From Leucaena leucocephala (lineage: Eukaryota; Streptophyta; Magnoliopsida; Fabales; Fabaceae): 64,000 nt of DNA. Position numbers and translations under genes: made by a program. Below the pieces are notes generated by a model. The model was not told where the DNA came from, did not search any database, and was given only the letters and a program-made list of their open reading frames with translations. How positions within the stretch are numbered: position 1 is the first letter of the stretch; every line of letters begins with the position of its first letter. Positions 1-10,882 of the stretch are shown here, piece by piece. The DNA lies in NCBI GenBank assembly GCA_037074615.1, contig JAYWLJ010000072.1:434001-498000 (forward strand), read 5' to 3'.

Positions 1-4
1 AAAA

Positions 5-112
5 AGGGGTGCAACACGAGGACTTCCCAGGAGGTCACCCATCCTAGTACTACTCTCGCCCAAGCACGCTTAACTGCATAGTTTGGACTCGCATGGATTT
101 CGGCCGCGAAAA
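5..112 (-). pseudogene. truncated 5S module at left edge
   Basis: Last module (m6 type, leader gcatggat) of a cassette whose remaining modules lie outside the window. It precedes the type b gene at 113-232, exactly as in the 915-bp cassettes, so the window probably opens inside a ninth copy of that cassette. Confidence 0.9.
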
Positions 113-113
113 A
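109..113 (-). terminator. pol III T5 terminator of full 5S gene (representative)
   Basis: The 3' end of the gene runs into TTTTT (p120 plus four bases), followed by CGCGG of the module leader. The T run is present 3' of every full gene and every module, so a terminator recurs every 108 or 267 bp. Confidence 0.85.
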
Positions 114-232
114 TTGGTGCAACACGAGGACTTCCCAGGAGGTCACCCATCCTAGTACTACTCTCGCCCAAGCAAGCTTAACTGCGGAGTTCTGATGGGA
201 TCCGGTGCATTAGTGCTGGTATGATCGCACCC
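113..232 (-). rRNA. 5S rRNA gene, type b
   Basis: 5S rRNA, component of the large ribosomal subunit, made by RNA polymerase III. The 120-nt gene-strand sequence is the angiosperm 5S sequence with GGATCC at p30-35, box A around p50-64 and box C around p80-97. Type b differs from consensus at G58T in box A and C118A, C119A at the 3' end. C118 should pair with G1 in helix I, so the last pair of that helix is lost, which may lower its fitness as rRNA. Only one 3' module (5-112) is inside the window. Confidence 0.82.
136..183 (-). promoter_or_regulatory. internal control region of 5S gene (representative)
   Basis: Box A p50-64 (169-183), intermediate element p67-72 (161-166) and box C p80-97 (136-153), the TFIIIA-binding pol III promoter of 5S genes. 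This copy has G58T in box A. All 295 complete modules also contain this region, with scattered substitutions. Confidence 0.85.
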
Positions 233-260
233 GATAGGGAGATCGCGATCAATGCATATA
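233..260 (-). promoter_or_regulatory. 5S upstream promoter elements (representative)
   Basis: Counting from +1 at 232: C at -1 (233), CGCG at -15 to -12 (244-247) and TATAT at -28 to -24 (256-260). These match the TATA-like, GC and C elements reported for Arabidopsis 5S genes. They recur at the same offsets from every full gene. Exceptions I see are T to A at -10 (50724) and G to A at -12 (59312). The truncated modules have none of them at the equivalent place. Confidence 0.85.
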
Positions 261-285
261 TTGGCATCCATACGGATCTCATCAT

Positions 286-290
286 AAAAA
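286..290 (-). terminator. second T5 run in spacer, possible back-up terminator (representative)
   Basis: TTTTTATGATG occurs again inside the spacer, 90 bp beyond the T5 run that ends m1 (376-380). It could stop transcripts that read through, but may only be the remnant of an internal spacer duplication. Shortened to T4 in the three 146-bp spacers. Confidence 0.5.
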
Positions 291-379
291 TCCTGGAGAG
301 CAATACGATGACTGAACAAACCGTACTCATCGTGCTTAATTGAGGAGTTTACACTCCAATGGATTTTGCCATCATAAAA

Positions 380-487
380 AGGGGTGCAACACGAGGACTT
401 CCCAGGAGGTCACCCATCCAAGTACTACTCTCTCCCAAGCACGCTTAACTGCATAGTTTGGACTCGCACGGATTTCGGCCGCGAAAA
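380..487 (-). pseudogene. representative 108-bp truncated 5S module
   Basis: On the minus strand the module starts with a 36-nt leader (TTTTTCGCGGCCG..., ending AAACTAT) and continues with 5S p48-119. It lacks p1-47, so it cannot form helix I or give a 5S rRNA. It keeps box A, the intermediate element and box C; this copy has C67A in the intermediate element and A80T at the first base of box C. It ends in CCCC followed by T5. The leader is alignable with the first part of the normal spacer, so the module looks like a 267-bp unit with an internal deletion of 159 bp. The other 295 copies lie in the module blocks given with each full gene. Confidence 0.93.
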
Positions 488-1027
488 AGGGGTGCAACAC
501 GAGGACTTCCCAGGAGGTCACCCATCCTAGTACTACTCTCGCCCAAGCACGCTTAACTGCATAGTTTGGACTCGCACAGATTTCGGCCGCGAAAAAGGGG
601 TGCAACACGAGGACTTCCCAGGAGGTTACCCATCCTAGTACTACTCTCGCCCAAGCACGCTTAACTGCATAGTTTGGACTCGCACGGATTTCGGCCGCGA
701 AAAAGGGGTGCAACACGAGGACTTCCCAGGAGGTCACCCATCCAAGTACTACTCTCGCCCAAGCACGCTTAACTGCATAATTTGGACTCGCACGGATTTC
801 GGCCGCGAAAAAGGGGTGCAACACGAGGACTTCCCAGGAGGTCACCCATCCTAGTACTACTCTCGCCCAAGCACGCTTAACTGCATAGTTTGGACTCGCA
901 CGGATTTCGGCCGCGAAAAAGGGGTGCAACACGAGGACTTCCCAGGAGGTCACCCATCCTAGTACTACTCTCGCCCAAGCACGCTTAACTGCATAGTTTG
1001 GACTCGCATGGATTTCGGCCGCGAAAA

Positions 1028-1147
1028 ATTGGTGCAACACGAGGACTTCCCAGGAGGTCACCCATCCTAGTACTACTCTCGCCCAAGCAAGCTTAACTGC
1101 GGAGTTCTGATGGGATCCGGTGCATTAGTGCTGGTATGATCGCACCC
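1028..1147 (-). rRNA. 5S rRNA gene, type b
   Basis: Modules 380-1027 (n=6). Its spacer has A at 1229 (actaaac), unlike the other 915-bp cassettes. Confidence 0.82.
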
Positions 1148-1942
1148 GATAGGGAGATCGCGATCAATGCATATATTGGCATCCATACGGATCTCATCAT
1201 AAAAATCCTGGAGAGCAATACGATGACTAAACAAACCGTACTCATCGTGCTTAATTGAGGAGTTTACACTCCAATGGATTTTGCCATCATAAAAAGGGGT
1301 GCAACACGAGGACTTCCCAGGAGGTCACCCATCCAAGTACTACTCTCTCCCAAGCACGCTTAACTGCATAGTTTGGACTCGCACGGATTTCGGCCGCGAA
1401 AAAGGGGTGCAACACGAGGACTTCCCAGGAGGTCACCCATCCTAGTACTACTCTCGCCCAAGCACGCTTAACTGCATAGTTTGGACTCGCACAGATTTCG
1501 GCCGCGAAAAAGGGGTGCAACACGAGGACTTCCCAGGAGGTTACCCATCCTAGTACTACTCTCGCCCAAGCACGCTTAACTGCATAGTTTGGACTCGCAC
1601 GGATTTCGGCCGCGAAAAAGGGGTGCAACACGAGGACTTCCCAGGAGGTCACCCATCCAAGTACTACTCTCGCCCAAGCACGCTTAACTGCATAATTTGG
1701 ACTCGCACGGATTTCGGCCGCGAAAAAGGGGTGCAACACGAGGACTTCCCAGGAGGTCACCCATCCTAGTACTACTCTCGCCCAAGCACGCTTAACTGCA
1801 TAGTTTGGACTCGCACGGATTTCGGCCGCGAAAAAGGGGTGCAACACGAGGACTTCCCAGGAGGTCACCCATCCTAGTACTACTCTCGCCCAAGCACGCT
1901 TAACTGCATAGTTTGGACTCGCATGGATTTCGGCCGCGAAAA

Positions 1943-2062
1943 ATTGGTGCAACACGAGGACTTCCCAGGAGGTCACCCATCCTAGTACTACTCTCGCCCA
2001 AGCAAGCTTAACTGCGGAGTTCTGATGGGATCCGGTGCATTAGTGCTGGTATGATCGCACCC
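1943..2062 (-). rRNA. 5S rRNA gene, type b
   Basis: Modules 1295-1942 (n=6). Confidence 0.82.
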
Positions 2063-2857
2063 GATAGGGAGATCGCGATCAATGCATATATTGGCATCCA
2101 TACGGATCTCATCATAAAAATCCTGGAGAGCAATACGATGACTGAACAAACCGTACTCATCGTGCTTAATTGAGGAGTTTACACTCCAATGGATTTTGCC
2201 ATCATAAAAAGGGGTGCAACACGAGGACTTCCCAGGAGGTCACCCATCCAAGTACTACTCTCTCCCAAGCACGCTTAACTGCATAGTTTGGACTCGCACG
2301 GATTTCGGCCGCGAAAAAGGGGTGCAACACGAGGACTTCCCAGGAGGTCACCCATCCTAGTACTACTCTCGCCCAAGCACGCTTAACTGCATAGTTTGGA
2401 CTCGCACAGATTTCGGCCGCGAAAAAGGGGTGCAACACGAGGACTTCCCAGGAGGTTACCCATCCTAGTACTACTCTCGCCCAAGCACGCTTAACTGCAT
2501 AGTTTGGACTCGCACGGATTTCGGCCGCGAAAAAGGGGTGCAACACGAGGACTTCCCAGGAGGTCACCCATCCAAGTACTACTCTCGCCCAAGCACGCTT
2601 AACTGCATAATTTGGACTCGCACGGATTTCGGCCGCGAAAAAGGGGTGCAACACGAGGACTTCCCAGGAGGTCACCCATCCTAGTACTACTCTCGCCCAA
2701 GCACGCTTAACTGCATAGTTTGGACTCGCACGGATTTCGGCCGCGAAAAAGGGGTGCAACACGAGGACTTCCCAGGAGGTCACCCATCCTAGTACTACTC
2801 TCGCCCAAGCACGCTTAACTGCATAGTTTGGACTCGCATGGATTTCGGCCGCGAAAA

Positions 2858-2977
2858 ATTGGTGCAACACGAGGACTTCCCAGGAGGTCACCCATCCTAG
2901 TACTACTCTCGCCCAAGCAAGCTTAACTGCGGAGTTCTGATGGGATCCGGTGCATTAGTGCTGGTATGATCGCACCC
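2858..2977 (-). rRNA. 5S rRNA gene, type b
   Basis: Modules 2210-2857 (n=6). Confidence 0.82.
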
Positions 2978-3772
2978 GATAGGGAGATCGCGATCAATGC
3001 ATATATTGGCATCCATACGGATCTCATCATAAAAATCCTGGAGAGCAATACGATGACTGAACAAACCGTACTCATCGTGCTTAATTGAGGAGTTTACACT
3101 CCAATGGATTTTGCCATCATAAAAAGGGGTGCAACACGAGGACTTCCCAGGAGGTCACCCATCCAAGTACTACTCTCTCCCAAGCACGCTTAACTGCATA
3201 GTTTGGACTCGCACGGATTTCGGCCGCGAAAAAGGGGTGCAACACGAGGACTTCCCAGGAGGTCACCCATCCTAGTACTACTCTCGCCCAAGCACGCTTA
3301 ACTGCATAGTTTGGACTCGCACAGATTTCGGCCGCGAAAAAGGGGTGCAACACGAGGACTTCCCAGGAGGTTACCCATCCTAGTACTACTCTCGCCCAAG
3401 CACGCTTAACTGCATAGTTTGGACTCGCACGGATTTCGGCCGCGAAAAAGGGGTGCAACACGAGGACTTCCCAGGAGGTCACCCATCCAAGTACTACTCT
3501 CGCCCAAGCACGCTTAACTGCATAATTTGGACTCGCACGGATTTCGGCCGCGAAAAAGGGGTGCAACACGAGGACTTCCCAGGAGGTCACCCATCCTAGT
3601 ACTACTCTCGCCCAAGCACGCTTAACTGCATAGTTTGGACTCGCACGGATTTCGGCCGCGAAAAAGGGGTGCAACACGAGGACTTCCCAGGAGGTCACCC
3701 ATCCTAGTACTACTCTCGCCCAAGCACGCTTAACTGCATAGTTTGGACTCGCATGGATTTCGGCCGCGAAAA

Positions 3773-3892
3773 ATTGGTGCAACACGAGGACTTCCCAGGA
3801 GGTCACCCATCCTAGTACTACTCTCGCCCAAGCAAGCTTAACTGCGGAGTTCTGATGGGATCCGGTGCATTAGTGCTGGTATGATCGCACCC
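3773..3892 (-). rRNA. 5S rRNA gene, type b
   Basis: Modules 3125-3772 (n=6). Confidence 0.82.
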
Positions 3893-4687
3893 GATAGGGA
3901 GATCGCGATCAATGCATATATTGGCATCCATACGGATCTCATCATAAAAATCCTGGAGAGCAATACGATGACTGAACAAACCGTACTCATCGTGCTTAAT
4001 TGAGGAGTTTACACTCCAATGGATTTTGCCATCATAAAAAGGGGTGCAACACGAGGACTTCCCAGGAGGTCACCCATCCAAGTACTACTCTCTCCCAAGC
4101 ACGCTTAACTGCATAGTTTGGACTCGCACGGATTTCGGCCGCGAAAAAGGGGTGCAACACGAGGACTTCCCAGGAGGTCACCCATCCTAGTACTACTCTC
4201 GCCCAAGCACGCTTAACTGCATAGTTTGGACTCGCACAGATTTCGGCCGCGAAAAAGGGGTGCAACACGAGGACTTCCCAGGAGGTTACCCATCCTAGTA
4301 CTACTCTCGCCCAAGCACGCTTAACTGCATAGTTTGGACTCGCACGGATTTCGGCCGCGAAAAAGGGGTGCAACACGAGGACTTCCCAGGAGGTCACCCA
4401 TCCAAGTACTACTCTCGCCCAAGCACGCTTAACTGCATAATTTGGACTCGCACGGATTTCGGCCGCGAAAAAGGGGTGCAACACGAGGACTTCCCAGGAG
4501 GTCACCCATCCTAGTACTACTCTCGCCCAAGCACGCTTAACTGCATAGTTTGGACTCGCACGGATTTCGGCCGCGAAAAAGGGGTGCAACACGAGGACTT
4601 CCCAGGAGGTCACCCATCCTAGTACTACTCTCGCCCAAGCACGCTTAACTGCATAGTTTGGACTCGCATGGATTTCGGCCGCGAAAA

Positions 4688-4807
4688 ATTGGTGCAACAC
4701 GAGGACTTCCCAGGAGGTCACCCATCCTAGTACTACTCTCGCCCAAGCAAGCTTAACTGCGGAGTTCTGATGGGATCCGGTGCATTAGTGCTGGTATGAT
4801 CGCACCC
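4688..4807 (-). rRNA. 5S rRNA gene, type b
   Basis: Modules 4040-4687 (n=6). Confidence 0.82.
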
Positions 4808-5602
4808 GATAGGGAGATCGCGATCAATGCATATATTGGCATCCATACGGATCTCATCATAAAAATCCTGGAGAGCAATACGATGACTGAACAAACCGTA
4901 CTCATCGTGCTTAATTGAGGAGTTTACACTCCAATGGATTTTGCCATCATAAAAAGGGGTGCAACACGAGGACTTCCCAGGAGGTCACCCATCCAAGTAC
5001 TACTCTCTCCCAAGCACGCTTAACTGCATAGTTTGGACTCGCACGGATTTCGGCCGCGAAAAAGGGGTGCAACACGAGGACTTCCCAGGAGGTCACCCAT
5101 CCTAGTACTACTCTCGCCCAAGCACGCTTAACTGCATAGTTTGGACTCGCACAGATTTCGGCCGCGAAAAAGGGGTGCAACACGAGGACTTCCCAGGAGG
5201 TTACCCATCCTAGTACTACTCTCGCCCAAGCACGCTTAACTGCATAGTTTGGACTCGCACGGATTTCGGCCGCGAAAAAGGGGTGCAACACGAGGACTTC
5301 CCAGGAGGTCACCCATCCAAGTACTACTCTCGCCCAAGCACGCTTAACTGCATAATTTGGACTCGCACGGATTTCGGCCGCGAAAAAGGGGTGCAACACG
5401 AGGACTTCCCAGGAGGTCACCCATCCTAGTACTACTCTCGCCCAAGCACGCTTAACTGCATAGTTTGGACTCGCACGGATTTCGGCCGCGAAAAAGGGGT
5501 GCAACACGAGGACTTCCCAGGAGGTCACCCATCCTAGTACTACTCTCGCCCAAGCACGCTTAACTGCATAGTTTGGACTCGCATGGATTTCGGCCGCGAA
5601 AA

Positions 5603-5722
5603 ATTGGTGCAACACGAGGACTTCCCAGGAGGTCACCCATCCTAGTACTACTCTCGCCCAAGCAAGCTTAACTGCGGAGTTCTGATGGGATCCGGTGCAT
5701 TAGTGCTGGTATGATCGCACCC
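5603..5722 (-). rRNA. 5S rRNA gene, type b
   Basis: Modules 4955-5602 (n=6). Confidence 0.82.
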
Positions 5723-6517
5723 GATAGGGAGATCGCGATCAATGCATATATTGGCATCCATACGGATCTCATCATAAAAATCCTGGAGAGCAATACGATG
5801 ACTGAACAAACCGTACTCATCGTGCTTAATTGAGGAGTTTACACTCCAATGGATTTTGCCATCATAAAAAGGGGTGCAACACGAGGACTTCCCAGGAGGT
5901 CACCCATCCAAGTACTACTCTCTCCCAAGCACGCTTAACTGCATAGTTTGGACTCGCACGGATTTCGGCCGCGAAAAAGGGGTGCAACACGAGGACTTCC
6001 CAGGAGGTCACCCATCCTAGTACTACTCTCGCCCAAGCACGCTTAACTGCATAGTTTGGACTCGCACAGATTTCGGCCGCGAAAAAGGGGTGCAACACGA
6101 GGACTTCCCAGGAGGTTACCCATCCTAGTACTACTCTCGCCCAAGCACGCTTAACTGCATAGTTTGGACTCGCACGGATTTCGGCCGCGAAAAAGGGGTG
6201 CAACACGAGGACTTCCCAGGAGGTCACCCATCCAAGTACTACTCTCGCCCAAGCACGCTTAACTGCATAATTTGGACTCGCACGGATTTCGGCCGCGAAA
6301 AAGGGGTGCAACACGAGGACTTCCCAGGAGGTCACCCATCCTAGTACTACTCTCGCCCAAGCACGCTTAACTGCATAGTTTGGACTCGCACGGATTTCGG
6401 CCGCGAAAAAGGGGTGCAACACGAGGACTTCCCAGGAGGTCACCCATCCTAGTACTACTCTCGCCCAAGCACGCTTAACTGCATAGTTTGGACTCGCATG
6501 GATTTCGGCCGCGAAAA

Positions 6518-6637
6518 ATTGGTGCAACACGAGGACTTCCCAGGAGGTCACCCATCCTAGTACTACTCTCGCCCAAGCAAGCTTAACTGCGGAGTTCTGA
6601 TGGGATCCGGTGCATTAGTGCTGGTATGATCGCACCC
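6518..6637 (-). rRNA. 5S rRNA gene, type b
   Basis: Modules 5870-6517 (n=6). Confidence 0.82.
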
Positions 6638-7432
6638 GATAGGGAGATCGCGATCAATGCATATATTGGCATCCATACGGATCTCATCATAAAAATCCTG
6701 GAGAGCAATACGATGACTGAACAAACCGTACTCATCGTGCTTAATTGAGGAGTTTACACTCCAATGGATTTTGCCATCATAAAAAGGGGTGCAACACGAG
6801 GACTTCCCAGGAGGTCACCCATCCAAGTACTACTCTCTCCCAAGCACGCTTAACTGCATAGTTTGGACTCGCACGGATTTCGGCCGCGAAAAAGGGGTGC
6901 AACACGAGGACTTCCCAGGAGGTCACCCATCCTAGTACTACTCTCGCCCAAGCACGCTTAACTGCATAGTTTGGACTCGCACAGATTTCGGCCGCGAAAA
7001 AGGGGTGCAACACGAGGACTTCCCAGGAGGTTACCCATCCTAGTACTACTCTCGCCCAAGCACGCTTAACTGCATAGTTTGGACTCGCACGGATTTCGGC
7101 CGCGAAAAAGGGGTGCAACACGAGGACTTCCCAGGAGGTCACCCATCCAAGTACTACTCTCGCCCAAGCACGCTTAACTGCATAATTTGGACTCGCACGG
7201 ATTTCGGCCGCGAAAAAGGGGTGCAACACGAGGACTTCCCAGGAGGTCACCCATCCTAGTACTACTCTCGCCCAAGCACGCTTAACTGCATAGTTTGGAC
7301 TCGCACGGATTTCGGCCGCGAAAAAGGGGTGCAACACGAGGACTTCCCAGGAGGTCACCCATCCTAGTACTACTCTCGCCCAAGCACGCTTAACTGCATA
7401 GTTTGGACTCGCATGGATTTCGGCCGCGAAAA

Positions 7433-7552
7433 ATTGGTGCAACACGAGGACTTCCCAGGAGGTCACCCATCCTAGTACTACTCTCGCCCAAGCAAGCTTA
7501 ACTGCGGAGTTCTGATGGGATCCGGTGCATTAGTGCTGGTATGATCGCACCC
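7433..7552 (-). rRNA. 5S rRNA gene, type b
   Basis: Modules 6785-7432 (n=6). Last of the 915-bp series. Confidence 0.82.
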
Positions 7553-8239
7553 GATAGGGAGATCGCGATCAATGCATATATTGGCATCCATACGGATCTC
7601 ATCATAAAAATCCTGGAGAGCAATACGATGACTGAACAAACCGTACTCATCGTGCTTAATTGAGGAGTTTACACTCCAATGGATTTTGCCATCATAAAAA
7701 GGGGTGCAACACGAGGACTTCCCAGGAGGTCACCCATCCAAGTACTACTCTCTCCCAAGCACGCTTAACTGCATAGTTTGGACTCGCACGGATTTCGGCC
7801 GCGAAAAAGGGGTGCAACACGAGGACTTCCCAGGAGGTCACCCATCCTAGTACTACTCTCGCCCAAGCACGCTTAACTGCATAGTTTGGACTCGCACAGA
7901 TTTCGGCCGCGAAAAAGGGGTGCAACACGAGGACTTCCCAGGAGGTTACCCATCCTAGTACTACTCTCGCCCAAGCACGCTTAACTGCATAGTTTGGACT
8001 CGCACGGATTTCGGCCGCGAAAAAGGGGTGCAACACGAGGACTTCCCAGGAGGTCACCCATCCAAGTACTACTCTCGCCCAAGCACGCTTAACTGCATAA
8101 TTTGGACTCGCACGGATTTCGGCCGCGAAAAAGGGGTGCAACACGAGGACTTCCCAGGAGGTCACCCATCCTAGTACTACTCTCGCCCAAGCACGCTTAA
8201 CTGCATAGTTTGGACTCGCACGGATTTCGGCCGCGAAAA

Positions 8240-8359
8240 AGGGGTGCAACACGAGGACTTCCCAGGAGGTCACCCATCCTAGTACTACTCTCGCCCAAGC
8301 ACGCTTAACTGCGGAGTTCTGATGGGATCCGGTGCATTAGTGCTGGTATGATCGCACCC
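8240..8359 (-). rRNA. 5S rRNA gene, type a
   Basis: First consensus copy in the window. Modules 7700-8239 (n=5): the first five modules of the 915-bp cassette, without the gcatggat module. Confidence 0.95.
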
Positions 8360-9262
8360 GATAGGGAGATCGCGATCAATGCATATATTGGCATCCATAC
8401 GGATCTCATCATAAAAATCCTGGAGAGCAATACGATGACTGAACAAACCGTACTCATCGTGCTTAATTGAGGAGTTTACACTCCAATGGATTTTGCCATC
8501 ATAAAAAGGGGTGCAACACGAGGACTTCCCAGGAGGTCACCCATCCAAGTACTACTCTCTCCCAAGCACGCTTAACTGCATAGTTTGGACTCGCACGGAT
8601 TTCGGCCGCGAAAAAGGGGTGCAACACGAGGACTTCCCAGGAGGTCACCCATCCTAGTACTACTCTCGCCCAAGCACGCTTAACTGCATAGTTTGGACTC
8701 GCACAGATTTCGGCCGCGAAAAAGGGGTGCAACACGAGGACTTCCCAGGAGGTTACCCATCCTAGTACTACTCTCGCCCAAGCACGCTTAACTGCATAGT
8801 TTGGACTCGCACGGATTTCGGCCGCGAAAAAGGGGTGCAACACGAGGACTTCCCAGGAGGTCACCCATCCAAGTACTACTCTCGCCCAAGCACGCTTAAC
8901 TGCATAATTTGGACTCGCACGGATTTCGGCCGCGAAAAAGGGGTGCAACACGAGGACTTCCCAGGAGGTCACCCATCCAAGTACTACTCTCGCCCAAGCA
9001 CGCTTAACTGCATAATTTGGACTCGCACGGATTTCGGCCGCGAAAAAGGGGTGCAACACGAGGACTTCCCAGGAGGTCACCCATCCTAGTACTACTCTCG
9101 CCCAAGCACGCTTAACTGCATAGTTTGGACTCGCACGGATTTCGGCCGCGAAAAAGGGGTGCAACACGAGGACTTCCCAGGAGGTCACCCATCCTAGTAC
9201 TACTCTCGCCCAAGCACGCTTAACTGCATAGTTTGGACTCGCACGGATTTCGGCCGCGAAAA

Positions 9263-9382
9263 AGGGGTGCAACACGAGGACTTCCCAGGAGGTCACCCAT
9301 CCTAGTACTACTCTCGCCCAAGCACGCTTAACTGCGGAGTTCTGATGGGATCCGGTGCATTAGTGCTGGTATGATCGCACCC
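9263..9382 (-). rRNA. 5S rRNA gene, type a
   Basis: Modules 8507-9262 (n=7); the A80T/cataattt module is present twice in a row. Confidence 0.95.
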
Positions 9383-9637
9383 GATAGGGAGATCGCGATC
9401 AATGCATATATTGGCATCCATACGGATCTCATCATAAAAATCCTGGAGAGCAATACGATGACTGAACAAACCGTACTCATCGTGCTTAATTGAGGAGTTT
9501 ACACTCCAATGGATTTTGCCATCATAAAAAGGGGTGCAACACGAGGAGTTCCCAGGAGGTCACCCATCCAAGTACTACTCTCTCCCAAGCACGCTTAACT
9601 GCATAGTTTGGACTCGCACGGATTTCGGCCGCGAAAA

Positions 9638-9757
9638 AGGGGTGCAACACGAGGACTTCCCAGGAGGTCACCCATCCTAGTACTACTCTCGCCCAAGCAC
9701 GCTTAACTGCGGAGTTCTGATGGGATCCGGTGCATTAGTGCTGGTATGATCGCACCC
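9638..9757 (-). rRNA. 5S rRNA gene, type a
   Basis: Module 9530-9637 (n=1), which has C104G. Confidence 0.95.
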
Positions 9758-10012
9758 GATAGGGAGATCGCGATCAATGCATATATTGGCATCCATACGG
9801 ATCTCATCATAAAAATCCTGGAGAGCAATACGATGACTGAACAAACCGTACTCATCGTGCTTAATTGAGGAGTTTACACTCCAATGGATTTTGCCATCAT
9901 AAAAAGGGGTGCAACACGAGGACTTCCCAGGAGGTCACCCATCCAAGTACTACTCTCTCCCAAGCACGCTTAACTGCATAGTTTGGACTCGCACGGATTT
10001 CGGCCGCGAAAA

Positions 10013-10132
10013 AGGGGTGCAACACGAGGACTTCCCAGGAGGTCACCCATCCTAGTACTACTCTCGCCCAAGCACGCTTAACTGCGGAGTTCTGATGGGA
10101 TCCGGTGCATTAGTGCTGGTATGATCGCACCC
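10013..10132 (-). rRNA. 5S rRNA gene, type a
   Basis: Module 9905-10012 (n=1). Confidence 0.95.
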
Positions 10133-10387
10133 GATAGGGAGATCGCGATCAATGCATATATTGGCATCCATACGGATCTCATCATAAAAATCCTGGAGAG
10201 CAATACGATGACTGAACAAACCGTACTCATCGTGCTTAATTGAGGAGTTTACACTCCAATGGATTTTGCCATCATAAAAAGGGGTGCAACACGAGGACTT
10301 CCCAGGAGGTCACCCATCCAAGTACTACTCTCTCCCAAGCACGCTTAACTGCATAGTTTGGACTCGCACGGATTTCGGCCGCGAAAA

Positions 10388-10507
10388 AGGGGTGCAACAC
10401 GAGGACTTCCCAGGAGGTCACCCATCCTAGTACTACTCTCGCCCAAGCACGCTTGACTGCGGAGTTCTGATGGGATCCGGTGCATTAGTGCTGGTATGAT
10501 CGCACCC
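10388..10507 (-). rRNA. 5S rRNA gene, type c
   Basis: T53C, inside box A and loop/helix region II-III of the RNA. Module 10280-10387 (n=1). Confidence 0.88.
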
Positions 10508-10762
10508 GATAGGGAGATCGCGATCAATGCATATATTGGCATCCATACGGATCTCATCATAAAAATCCTGGAGAGCAATACGATGACTGAACAAACCGTA
10601 CTCATCGTGCTTAATTGAGGAGTTTACACTCCAATGGATTTTGCCATCATAAAAAGGGGTGCAACACGAGGACTTCCCAGGAGGTCACCCATCCAAGTAC
10701 TACTCTCTCCCAAGCACGCTTAACTGCATAGTTTGGACTCGCACGGATTTCGGCCGCGAAAA

Positions 10763-10882
10763 AGGGGTGCAACACGAGGACTTCCCAGGAGGTCACCCAT
10801 CCTAGTACTACTCTCGCCCAAGCACGCTTGACTGCGGAGTTCTGATGTGATCCGGTGCATTAGTGCTGGTATGATCGCACCC
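10763..10882 (-). rRNA. 5S rRNA gene, type c with C35A
   Basis: T53C plus C35A, which destroys the GGATCC at p30-35 present in the other full copies. Spacer has gcaagacg. Module 10655-10762 (n=1). Confidence 0.82.

Larger units (their letters stand above)
233..379 (-). other. 147-bp 5S intergenic spacer, left-hand allele (representative)
   Basis: Spacer upstream of the gene at 113-232. It carries the upstream promoter elements next to the gene, a perfect palindrome gatcgcgatc at 241-250, and two copies of catcataaaaa (280-290 and 370-380), which on the gene strand are T5 runs followed by ATGATG. At 334-349 it has a 5S-like stretch matching gene p42-57 at 14 of 16 bases. This allele reads gtttacactcc near 347-357. 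Nearly all spacers up to 27720 are this form; three lack one A (146 bp: 12008-12153, 16894-17039, 24036-24181). Confidence 0.92.
380..7699 (-). repeat. eight tandem 915-bp cassettes (n=6)
   Basis: Eight consecutive cassettes of 915 bp repeat with almost no differences; the one I see is G to A at 1229 in the first spacer. Within a cassette the six modules are individually marked: m1 has A80T and C67A, m2 has an A in the leader (acagattt), m3 has G89A, m4 has A80T and an extra A (cataattt), m5 is plain, and m6 has a T in the leader (gcatggat). The full gene is always type b. Such identity over 7.3 kb implies recent amplification of the whole 915-bp cassette. Confidence 0.95.

Noticed and set aside
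241..260. gatcgcgatc palindrome and atgcat as a protein-binding operator
   Set aside because: Kept only as a description. It overlaps the -12 element and is conserved in every spacer by descent; the sequence gives no independent sign of a specific binding factor.
380..1027. CRISPR-like regular repeats
   Set aside because: There are no unique spacers; the 108-bp units are 5S pseudogenes repeated throughout, with no cas genes.
372..1061. Repeat protein of 36-residue units on the minus strand (also at 8499-9296 and elsewhere)
   Set aside because: The frame is 5S rDNA modules read as codons; 108 is divisible by three. There is no coding context and the sequence is explained fully as rDNA.
10345..10605. 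86-residue hydrophobic small protein recurring every 375 bp
   Set aside because: It spans the 147-bp spacer and the 5S gene on the rRNA strand; the frame is open by chance and broken by the single-A deletions.
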